Of a stretch of 12,867 bases of DNA, positions 1 to 6,248 are shown piece after piece. Within the stretch, counting starts at the first letter, position 1. Each line of letters begins with the position of its first letter. Origin of the DNA: an uncultured Rhodoplanes sp. (GTDB lineage: Bacteria > Pseudomonadota > Alphaproteobacteria > Rhizobiales > Xanthobacteraceae); contig CAKZHN010000361.1 in NCBI GenBank assembly GCA_936924235.1, positions 1 through 12,867 on the forward strand. Direction: 5' to 3'. The translations under genes and the position numbers were made by a program. Under the pieces are notes generated by a model. The model was not told where the DNA came from, made no database searches, and was given only the letters and a program-made list of their open reading frames with translations.

Positions 1-1
1 A

Positions 2-3000
2 GGTGATGCCAAAGATGCCCTCGTTGCTGCCGCCGCCCAGGATCAAGCCGACCAGCGGGATCTGGCCGAACATGTTGTTGAGGCCGTAGAGCGGCACCAG
101 CGTGCCGCGCACGTTCACCTGATCGCGGGCGTAGTCGATGTTGCCTTCGACGGTCGCACCGAGCACCGGTCCCTTCAGCACGCCGTCCTTGATGATCATG
201 CGGCCCGGCACGCGGGTGAAATCGGCGCGGGCCTGGCCGAATTCGATGTTGTCGTTCTGCTGCGGCATGCCGTTCTGCTGCCCGGCCACGACACGGTCGA
301 GCGCGCCCTCACCGCGGATCGCGAAGCTCGACACGTTGATGATGCCCTCCTGCGGGGCGGCGTCCTGCGCCGGCGGGTCCATGCCGAGCCACATCTTGCC
401 GCCGACCATGCGCGGATAGACGTCGACGAACCGGAACAGCGCGCCGGCGTCGTTGGTCTCGAAGTAGAGCACGGGCCGACCGTTGGCGACCCGCGTACGC
501 ATCTCGCCGATCAGCGGCGTATCGCGGCCGATCTTGGCGTTGAGCGAGAAGGTGCGGACGCGGCCGCCGCGGCGCGACATGCGCCAGTCGAGGCCGCGGA
601 TGGTCTCGCCATAGTGGCCGGCGATCACGCCGAGCTTGATGTCGACATCGAGGTCGGGATAGCGGCCCTTGGCTTTCGGGTCTGACGGACCCGCCATCGC
701 GGTCTTGATGAAATTGCGGCCGTCGAACACGTCGCCGCGCACCACGACGCGCAAGGCGCCGTCGGCGCCGCGATCGACCTTCACGGTCGCCTTGTCGCCG
801 TCGGAGGTTGCGAACACCGGCAGGTTCACGGCCTGCAGCTCGCCGTTGCTGTCGAGCTCGAGCGAGCCCTTCGCCAGGACGCCCTGGCCGTCGATCAGGA
901 GATCGTCGAAGCGCATCGCGCCGTTGTTGCGCGACATCGTGAAGGCGAGCCGCGCCTGCTTGCCGGGCAGCTTGACCCAGCCCGGCAGGAGATTGTCGAT
1001 CTTGGTCGCGGTGAGGTCGGCCTCGACGTTGTAGCGCCCTTCCCGCTCGTCCTGGCCGACGCGTCCGGTGAGCCGCATCGGCAGCGCGCCCGTCAGCATG
1101 GTGCCGAGATCGATGCCGAGCTTTTGCCGCGCCGATTCATCGAGGGTCGCCTGCAGCCGCACCTCGGCGTCGGGCTCGCCCTTGAGCTTTTTGTATTCGA
1201 CATAGCCCGGTGCGCCGGCGACGCGGACGTCGCCCTTGATCTCGTAGGACTGGTTGTTGGCGGTGACGCGCAGCGCCTGCGCCTCGGCCTTCTGGCCGAA
1301 CACCATCTTTTCGGCGCTGAAGTTCGCAAGGTCGACGGTGATGTCGTAGTCGGTCGAGCCGGGCGGCAGGTCCGGCCGCAGCGGCAGGCCAAGCTGCACT
1401 TGTGCGGTAAGCGTGCCGCGCACGGCCGCCGGATCGAACGGCGCGCCGGAGAAGTCGCGAAGCCGGTCGAGCGCCAGGAACTCCGCAGCCGCCGGCACCG
1501 GGCCGTCCATGCGGAAGTTGACCTTGGCCGGCGGCATCTTCATGCGGATGTTCGGCACGTCGAAGACGCCCGACGACATCGTCAGCCTTCGTCCGGGCGA
1601 GACGTCAATGCTGCCCTTGCCGAGCGTCACCTTTGCGGCGCGGCCATTGACGCGCACGTTGAGATCGGCGTCGCGAATGGGCGGCAGGCCGTCGACCGCC
1701 TTGATCACGACTCCGGTCCCGGCCATCTCGATGGACAGCGCGTCCTCCGGCAGCGGCGGCCCGCCAGGGTGAAGCGCCACAACCGGCGCATTCACGGCGA
1801 TATCCAGCCGATCGACCGTGCCGCCGACGACGTGCTCGACGACCCAGTCGCGCACCTTCGGCGCCAGGAACGACGGCCACAGCCGCTTCATCACCGCTGC
1901 CGACATCGGAGTGCCGGCGAGACCGAGCGCGAAGCGCGGCTCGCCTGCGTAATCGAGCCTGCCGGACGCCGCCACCGTGACGCCGTCGATCTGGCTGCCG
2001 CCGAGCTCCTTGGTGCCGAGATCGCCGTGCTCGAGCGTGATGCGCTGCTGGGTCGGATCGATGTTGCCGCGGACCACCACGCGCTTGAGCACCAGCGGAT
2101 CGTCGTCGGGCGTCAGCGGATCGAGCACCACCCAGCCACCGCCGATCGCGAAGGCCCAGCTGCCGCCCGGCTGCGCCGGCGCGGCAAACTCCGAGCGCAG
2201 CGTGTAGCGCGCGGCGCCGGCCGTGACCTTGAACGGCACGCGGAGCGTGCGCCGTGCGATGTCCCAGTCGAGGCCGAACTCGGCGCTAGTGATCGGGATC
2301 AGGCTCTCGGGCTCGGCGGGGTCGCCGATCGTGCCGCCCTGCGCCAGCACGGAACCGGATATGGTCTGCGGCGTGCCGTCAGGCTTGATGTCCGAGTCGA
2401 TCGATGCCGAGATCAGCGTGTCGGAACGCAGCCGCATCTCCGCCATGCGTAGCGCCAGCAGATCGTCGAGCAGCACCTTGCGGGCCTCGAACTGGAAGCG
2501 CCGGTTGCCTTGCGGCCCCGGCGTCAAGGCGGCGCTCAGCGCCCACGGCCGCTCCTTGTTGTCGGACAGAACCGCAAGCACCGCGCCGCCCGACTTCGGG
2601 CGGGACAGATTGAGCGTGATCTCGGTGAGCTTCCATTCGTGACCGTCCCTGCGGTCGTCAATCTGGAGGCTGCCGTTGGCGATGCCGATGTCGGTGAGCG
2701 CGTTGCCGTCGAAGCCGCCCTTCTCGCTGTCGAGGCCGAACACGCCGAGCTTGTCGACCCATTGCACCAAGTCAGTGAAGTTCGCCGCGAGCCCGCGCTC
2801 GGCCATGGCCTTCAACGAAAAATCGCCGGGCTTGGCTGGCGCCGCTGCGCCGCGGGCCGCCGCCGCCACTCCCGATCGGGCCGGTGCGCCAGCGGGGGCA
2901 GCGAGAGCCAGCGGCGGCGCGTCGGGCGTCGGCGCGATGGTGGTGAACGGTTTCTGGCCGCCGAGGATGACGTTGATCTGCCCATCGGGATCGATACGGA

Positions 3001-3562
3001 CCGTCATGTTCGCGTCGACCAGGCGGAAGCTCTCGACGCGCGGGCTGCCCATCAGCAGGCTCGCGCCCGAAATGCCGATGTCAGCCTTGGAAGCGACCGC
3101 GACCGATGCGCCAGTGGTGTCGCGCAGCACGATGTCGCGGAGACGGAGCGCCGTGCGGCCCTGGGCGTCGCGCTCCAGCACCGTGCCGCCGACCTCTACG
3201 CGATAGCGATTGCCGAAGTTCTGCTCGACCGCGGAGGTGAGCCAGGGGGTCGCAAGATCGAGCGCGATCGGCCCACTGAGCAGCCGCCACCAGAGCAGTC
3301 CCCCGGCGATGAAAATCACCGTGAGGGTTGCCGCGGCCGTCATGGCGGCACGGCGCAGGATCGGATGCTGGCGGCCGAACAAAATCCGTGGATCGAGCGA
3401 GGGCAGCACGCGCGTGACGCGCAGATACGCGCGGCGCAGTCCCCGCCACACGCGTGTGCGACGGGACACGCCGGGCGGCGCCCCTGTACGCCGATGCGCA
3501 TCGAGCGCCGCCTCCATTTCCTGGAGCGCAGCGACGCGCGGACTGCTATCCTTACGTGTCAT
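2..3562 (-). CDS. AsmA-like / DUF3971 (YhdP-type) envelope protein, C-terminus cut by window edge
   Basis: The minus-strand frame is open from ATG 3562 to the left edge, giving 1187 codons without a stop. A cytoplasmic basic N-terminus (about residues 1-72) precedes one membrane segment at about 74-94 (TAAATLTVIFIAGGLLWWRL), so the rest should be periplasmic. After an N-terminal AsmA-like part (about 95-210) comes an Ala/Pro-rich linker at about 212-244. Long repetitive beta-strand segments of DUF3971 type follow, and then an AsmA-like C-terminal region. The last visible part contains LVPLYGLNNMFGQIPLVG, typical of the end of this family, so probably only some tens of residues are missing. 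By family knowledge such proteins (AsmA, TamB, YhdP) form elongated periplasmic grooves linked to phospholipid transport and outer-membrane homeostasis. The gene diverges from bcp across 208 bases. The start rests on the ATG before MTRKDSSPRV and a moderate GAGGGG about 14 bases upstream. Family assignment is confident; the exact substrate is unknown. Confidence 0.88.
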   Translation of the reverse strand, partial: MTRKDSSPRVAALQEMEAALDAHRRTGAPPGVSRRTRVWRGLRRAYLRVTRVLPSLDPRILFGRQHPILRRAAMTAAATLTVIFIAGGLLWWRLLSGPIALDLATPWLTSAVEQNFGNRYRVEVGGTVLERDAQGRTALRLRDIVLRDTTGASVAVASKADIGISGASLLMGSPRVESFRLVDANMTVRIDPDGQINVILGGQKPFTTIAPTPDAPPLALAAPAGAPARSGVAAAARGAAAPAKPGDFSLKAMAERGLAANFTDLVQWVDKLGVFGLDSEKGGFDGNALTDIGIANGSLQIDDRRDGHEWKLTEITLNLSRPKSGGAVLAVLSDNKERPWALSAALTPGPQGNRRFQFEARKVLLDDLLALRMAEMRLRSDTLISASIDSDIKPDGTPQTISGSVLAQGGTIGDPAEPESLIPITSAEFGLDWDIARRTLRVPFKVTAGAARYTLRSEFAAPAQPGGSWAFAIGGGWVVLDPLTPDDDPLVLKRVVVRGNIDPTQQRITLEHGDLGTKELGGSQIDGVTVAASGRLDYAGEPRFALGLAGTPMSAAVMKRLWPSFLAPKVRDWVVEHVVGGTVDRLDIAVNAPVVALHPGGPPLPEDALSIEMAGTGVVIKAVDGLPPIRDADLNVRVNGRAAKVTLGKGSIDVSPGRRLTMSSGVFDVPNIRMKMPPAKVNFRMDGPVPAAAEFLALDRLRDFSGAPFDPAAVRGTLTAQVQLGLPLRPDLPPGSTDYDITVDLANFSAEKMVFGQKAEAQALRVTANNQSYEIKGDVRVAGAPGYVEYKKLKGEPDAEVRLQATLDESARQKLGIDLGTMLTGALPMRLTGRVGQDEREGRYNVEADLTATKIDNLLPGWVKLPGKQARLAFTMSRNNGAMRFDDLLIDGQGVLAKGSLELDSNGELQAVNLPVFATSDGDKATVKVDRGADGALRVVVRGDVFDGRNFIKTAMAGPSDPKAKGRYPDLDVDIKLGVIAGHYGETIRGLDWRMSRRGGRVRTFSLNAKIGRDTPLIGEMRTRVANGRPVLYFETNDAGALFRFVDVYPRMVGGKMWLGMDPPAQDAAPQEGIINVSSFAIRGEGALDRVVAGQQNGMPQQNDNIEFGQARADFTRVPGRMIIKDGVLKGPVLGATVEGNIDYARDQVNVRGTLVPLYGLNNMFGQIPLVGLILGGGSNEGIFGIT

Positions 3563-3666
3563 GCCCGATCGGCCGTCCCCTCGTCCGCCGGTTTGATTCG
3601 GAGCCCGTTGCCCCTGGCCCCGCGTTAGTCACGACCTGCCAGCCAAACGAATCCTATGGCAGCTCA

Positions 3667-3686
3667 AGGATTTCGCACGAAATCCT
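3667..3686. repeat. 20-bp interrupted palindrome, possible operator
   Basis: The sequence AGGATTTCG-CA-CGAAATCCT has perfect 9-base arms around a 2-base spacer. It lies in the 208-base region between the divergent AsmA-like gene and bcp, about 85 bases before the bcp start. Its size and symmetry suit a dimeric repressor or activator site. A second, overlapping short inverted repeat (CACGA/TCGTG, 3676-3690) shares its right half. No T-run follows on either strand, so it does not look like a terminator. The cognate regulator is not visible in this window. Confidence 0.5.
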
Positions 3687-3770
3687 CGTGTCCCGCCACT
3701 GCCTTGTACCCTTATGCCCGCTACAGCTTGAACCGGTGAAAACGACGAAAGGAAGGCGCAAAGTACCCCC

Positions 3771-4241
3771 ATGAGCGCAAAGATTGCCGTAGGCCGCAAG
3801 GCCCCTGATTTCACCCTGCCCCGCGACGGTGGCGGCGAAGTGTCACTGGCCGACTTCAAGGGCCAAAAGCTCGTCCTCTATTTCTACCCGAAGGCCGACA
3901 CCCCGGGCTGCACGATCGAGGCCAAGGACTTTTCCCGGCTGACATCGGCCTTTGCCCGGGCCAAGACCGCGGTGCTCGGGGTATCAGCCGATCCGGTGAA
4001 GAAGCAGGACCGCTTCAAGACCAAGCACGAGCTGACGATCGCGCTGGGCTCGGACGAGACCCACGAGATGCTCGAGGCCTACGGCGTGTGGGCCGAGAAG
4101 TCCCTGTACGGCCGCAAATACATGGGCATCCTGCGCAACACCTACCTGATCGGGCCGGACGGCAAGATCGCCCAGATCTGGGAAAAGGTGAAAGTCGCGG
4201 GCCATGCCGATGAGGTGCTGGCGGCCGCCAAGGCTCTTTAG
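3771..4241 (+). CDS. bcp: Thiol peroxidase Bcp / PrxQ family, 1-Cys form
   Basis: This complete 156-residue protein matches the usual length of the Bcp/PrxQ peroxiredoxins, cytoplasmic enzymes that reduce hydrogen peroxide and organic hydroperoxides. The thioredoxin-like fold signature is clear: GRKAPDFTLPRDGG at 8-21, then YFYPKADTPGCTIEA with the peroxidatic Cys47 inside T44-P-G-C47, and the conserved Arg122 in LRNTYLI. The resolving Cys that E. coli Bcp carries five residues after the peroxidatic one is Lys52 here. Cys47 is the only cysteine, so regeneration must use an external thiol. The start is ATG 3771. GGAAGG at 3751-3756 lies 14 bases upstream, which is long, but the N-terminus fits the family. 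It diverges from the AsmA-like gene and is followed after 163 bases by the M23 gene, with a hairpin between them. Confidence 0.95.
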   Translation: MSAKIAVGRKAPDFTLPRDGGGEVSLADFKGQKLVLYFYPKADTPGCTIEAKDFSRLTSAFARAKTAVLGVSADPVKKQDRFKTKHELTIALGSDETHEMLEAYGVWAEKSLYGRKYMGILRNTYLIGPDGKIAQIWEKVKVAGHADEVLAAAKAL

Positions 4242-4280
4242 AAACCTGGCTTTCTAGAACCCCTCGAAAGTCCGCTCCGT

Positions 4281-4311
4281 GCACGGTTGCTTAACCGCCC
4301 GTGCGGATTTT
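4281..4311 (+). terminator. Candidate rho-independent terminator after bcp
   Basis: Forty bases after the bcp stop, GCACGG (4281-4286) pairs with CCGTGC (4299-4304), with an alternative inner GGTT/AACC pairing in the loop. GGATTTT follows. The T-stretch is short (4308-4311), so termination may be partial and read-through into the M23 gene is possible. Confidence 0.4.
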
Positions 4312-4332
4312 CCTGATTCTCTTTGGGGAATA

Positions 4333-4340
4333 TTAACCAT
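4333..4340 (+). promoter_or_regulatory. TTAACCAT, CtrA-type half motif upstream of M23 gene
   Basis: TTAACCAT equals the 8-mer form of the CtrA recognition motif described in Caulobacter. It sits 65 bases before the M23 start, 13 bases after a GANTC site (GATTC, 4315-4319; the CcrM methylation target in alphaproteobacteria). A second TTAACC is at 4291-4296, inside the bcp hairpin loop. Only the sequence match is seen; regulation is inferred, and an 8-mer can occur by chance. Confidence 0.3.
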
Positions 4341-4404
4341 GACGGGCTGAAATCGGGCCTCACGCGTGCAGTCCCGGCCAACGGGCTGCGGTTGGGGAGC
4401 GTCG

Positions 4405-5817
4405 ATGTCGCACCGGTCGAGTGGGCAGCACTACCGCGCCGACTCCGGACAGATCGTTCAGGCGGGGACGCCGCGGGCGGCCGCCTACACGCACGCGCAT
4501 CCGCAGGTTCACGCCCAGGCTCATGCCCCTGCGCGCCACCACGGACGCAAAGCCGATTACACGCTGGGTCACTCCGGGCGGCAGTTCCGCATCGCGCCGA
4601 TCACCTTCTGGATCGCGGTCGGCAGCCTGGTGATCATGGCCGGCTGGTCGCTTGCGACCGGCACCTATTTCGCCTTCCACGACGATGTGCTGACGCGGCT
4701 CATCGCCCGGCAGAAGGAACAGCAGTTCGCCTACGAGGACCGCATCGCCGAGTTGCGCGCCCAGGTCGACCGCATCACCAGCCGTCAGCTGCTCAACCAG
4801 GAGCAGTTCGACCAGAAGCTCGACCAGATCATGCGGCGGCAGTCGGCGCTCGAAAACCGCGCCACGACGATGTCGACCCTGCCGGACTCCATGCCGACCG
4901 GATCGATCAACCGGAGCCGCCCGGCGCCGCTCAACGAGACGCAATCCGAGGATCGGCCGAGGCCGTCACCGATCAGCGACACCGTGACCTTCACGGCGCC
5001 GCCCGATCGCGAGGCGCGGCTTGAATCGCGCGAGCTGCCGCAGTCCCCGATCAAGCGCTTTGCCGCGGCGCCCAAGCCCGCGGCAGCGCTCAACAGACCG
5101 GCCGCTGGCGTCGAGGGCGTGCTGGCGCGGCTCAACGCCTCGCTCGACCGCGTCGAAGCGCGGCAGACCACGGCGCTCAACAGCCTGGAGGAGCGCTACG
5201 ACTCCAAAGCCAAACGCATGCGCAGCGTGATGGCCGATCTCGGCATGGATGCGAAGAAGATCGCGCCGCCGCCGTCCGGCGTTGGCGGCCCCTATATCCC
5301 GGTGACGCTCCGCAAGGACGCCACCGCCTTCGAGCGCCAGCTCTATCGCGTGCACGTGACGCGCGCCGAGGTCGAGCGGCTGACGCGCACCATGACCGCG
5401 GTGCCGGTGCGAAAGCCGATCGAGGGAGAGATCGACTTGTCGTCGGGCTTCGGCGTACGGCCCGACCCGTTCCTCGGCCGGCCGGCGATGCACTCAGGCC
5501 TCGATTTCCGCAGCGACACCGGCGATCCGGTGCGGGCCACCGCCAACGGCACCGTCGAATCCGCGGGCTGGAGCGGCGGCTACGGCAACATGATCGAGGT
5601 CGATCACGGCAACGGCTTTGCGACGCGCTACGGCCATCTGTCGAAGATCGAGGTGAAGGTCGGCCAGCAGGTCAAGACCGGCCAGATCATCGGCCGCGTC
5701 GGCTCGACCGGCCGTTCCACCGGCCCGCATCTGCATTATGAAACCCGCATCGACGGCGACGCTGTCGATCCGCAGAAGTTCCTGCGCGCGGGACTTCGCC
5801 TCGGCAACGCGCTTTAG
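4405..5817 (+). CDS. Membrane-anchored M23 (LytM-type) metallopeptidase
   Basis: This 470-residue peptidoglycan endopeptidase of the M23/LytM family is predicted to cut peptide cross-links in the periplasm. I chose ATG 4405 over the upstream in-frame GTG 4366 because GGGGAG sits 5 bases before it. The cytoplasmic N-terminus is rich in histidine (about 30-46). One membrane segment lies at about 66-89 (PITFWIAVGSLVIMAGWSLA). A coiled coil follows at about 98-155, then a Pro/Ser-rich stretch, a second helical region (about 237-290) and the M23 domain at about 340-465. The zinc ligands are intact: H363xxxD367 in MHSGLDF and H442xH444 in HLHYE, with H411 in YGHL. It should therefore be an active enzyme rather than a degenerate EnvC/NlpD-type amidase activator. 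It lies 163 bases after bcp and ends at a strong hairpin. The same window encodes an amidase and PBP1A, consistent with wall remodelling. Confidence 0.93.
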   Translation: MSHRSSGQHYRADSGQIVQAGTPRAAAYTHAHPQVHAQAHAPARHHGRKADYTLGHSGRQFRIAPITFWIAVGSLVIMAGWSLATGTYFAFHDDVLTRLIARQKEQQFAYEDRIAELRAQVDRITSRQLLNQEQFDQKLDQIMRRQSALENRATTMSTLPDSMPTGSINRSRPAPLNETQSEDRPRPSPISDTVTFTAPPDREARLESRELPQSPIKRFAAAPKPAAALNRPAAGVEGVLARLNASLDRVEARQTTALNSLEERYDSKAKRMRSVMADLGMDAKKIAPPPSGVGGPYIPVTLRKDATAFERQLYRVHVTRAEVERLTRTMTAVPVRKPIEGEIDLSSGFGVRPDPFLGRPAMHSGLDFRSDTGDPVRATANGTVESAGWSGGYGNMIEVDHGNGFATRYGHLSKIEVKVGQQVKTGQIIGRVGSTGRSTGPHLHYETRIDGDAVDPQKFLRAGLRLGNAL

Positions 5818-5836
5818 CCAGCGTCGGCATTTCCCG

Positions 5837-5877
5837 AAAAAAATCGGGCGGCAGAACCAACTGCCGCCCGAGTTTTT
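5837..5877. terminator. Strong bidirectional rho-independent terminator
   Basis: The perfect 10-base stem CGGGCGGCAG (5845-5854) / CTGCCGCCCG (5861-5870) has the loop AACCAA. On the plus strand it is followed by AGTTTTT and would end the M23 transcript. On the minus strand the seven As at 5837-5843 become seven Ts, so it should also end transcripts of the small minus-strand ORF. A second small hairpin, GTCCC-GCGA-GGGAC, lies at 5878-5891. Confidence 0.85.
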
Positions 5878-5923
5878 GTCCCGCGAGGGACAAGCTGCTC
5901 AGTCAGTCACAACACGCGCAGCA

Positions 5924-6025
5924 CTAGCTGCGCAACGCATCGCCTTGGCTTGCCTGAAGCACAACGGCTGCCACACTCAGGCAAATCGCGGCTGCAGAAG
6001 CGATCGAAAAGAGAGCAAACCACAT
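5924..6025 (-). CDS. Small 33-residue single-pass membrane protein, uncharacterised
   Basis: I do not recognise this product. ATG 6025 opens a 33-codon frame ending with TAG at 5924. Residues 2-24 (WFALFSIASAAAICLSVAAV and onward) are a continuous hydrophobic segment with one Cys at 15. A short polar tail, LQASQGDALRS, follows. The start is chosen because GGAGGAAGG (6038-6030) lies at ideal distance, 4 bases from its end to the ATG. The in-frame ATG at 6040 and the longer open frame to 6211 overlap or precede that ribosome binding site and look non-coding. Upstream is a perfect EcfG-type promoter motif, and downstream a terminator with seven Ts, so the ORF appears to be its own transcription unit of about 270 bases. 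Small membrane proteins of this kind are often stress-induced; the function is unknown. It could instead be a fortuitous frame inside a small RNA. Confidence 0.6.
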   Translation of the reverse strand: MWFALFSIASAAAICLSVAAVVLQASQGDALRS

Positions 6026-6062
6026 GGGGCCTTCCTCCATCGTTCCGATGCGTTTGGCGGCG

Positions 6063-6093
6063 AGTTCCACCGGAGTTCCCAAAGTTCCACCGG
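6063..6093 (-). repeat. Direct repeat AGTTCCACCGG x2 in the leader of the small ORF
   Basis: AGTTCCACCGG occurs at 6063-6073 and again at 6083-6093, with a related AGTTCCC between them. Read on the minus strand this gives three GGAACT units within the predicted 5' leader of the 33-residue ORF, between its promoter and its ribosome binding site. The function is unknown: a regulator site, an RNA element or chance. Confidence 0.45.
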
Positions 6094-6117
6094 CTTTGTC
6101 GACGCCAAGCGACAGAC

Positions 6118-6142
6118 AACGCGGATGCTGAACGGCCGTTCC
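6118..6142 (-). promoter_or_regulatory. EcfG (general stress response) type promoter, GGAAC-N16-CGTT
   Basis: On the minus strand GGAAC (6142-6138) is separated by exactly 16 bases from CGTT (6121-6118). This is the consensus known for the EcfG extracytoplasmic-function sigma factors that run the alphaproteobacterial general stress response. The predicted transcript would start near 6110, carry a leader of about 85 bases and reach the small 33-residue ORF. GTTCC-AAAT-GGAAC (6138-6151) also places an opposite-facing GGAAC beside it, but no CGTT follows at the right distance on the plus strand. Confidence 0.6.
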
Positions 6143-6248
6143 AAATGGAACCGGTCCCGATCGATATTTTTTCAACGCTGCGGATGGAAGGCTAAACACG
6201 CGGTTGGGCACTGCACCGCAGAATGAATCAAATGCGGCTGGTAGTTCC

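Noticed and set aside
1124..2452. Long plus-strand ORF (442 codons) and the related 2510-3628 ORF
   Set aside because: They are antisense to the AsmA-like gene, rich in Arg/His/Ala as expected of GC-rich shadow frames, and show no domain. The minus frame is open for 1187 codons with recognisable family motifs.
3629..3859. Minus-strand 76-codon ORF with a signal-like hydrophobic stretch
   Set aside because: It overlaps the start of bcp on the opposite strand and crosses the intergenic palindrome. The hydrophobic stretch is the complement of intergenic and bcp sequence.
4405..5817. EnvC/NlpD-like non-catalytic activator of the amidase
   Set aside because: The M23 domain keeps HxxxD and HxH zinc motifs, so it is predicted to be catalytically active.
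6147..6171. Opposite-facing GGAAC as a second EcfG promoter
   Set aside because: Sixteen bases after this plus-strand GGAAC the sequence is TTTT, not CGTT, and it would only read antisense into prfB.
5924..6211. 95-codon version of the small minus-strand ORF
   Set aside because: Its start lies upstream of the predicted EcfG promoter and transcription start. The strong ribosome binding site points to ATG 6025 instead.
5738..6226. Plus-strand 162-codon ORF across the M23 end and the following gap
   Set aside because: It overlaps the M23 gene out of frame, runs through the terminator hairpin and has no ribosome binding site.
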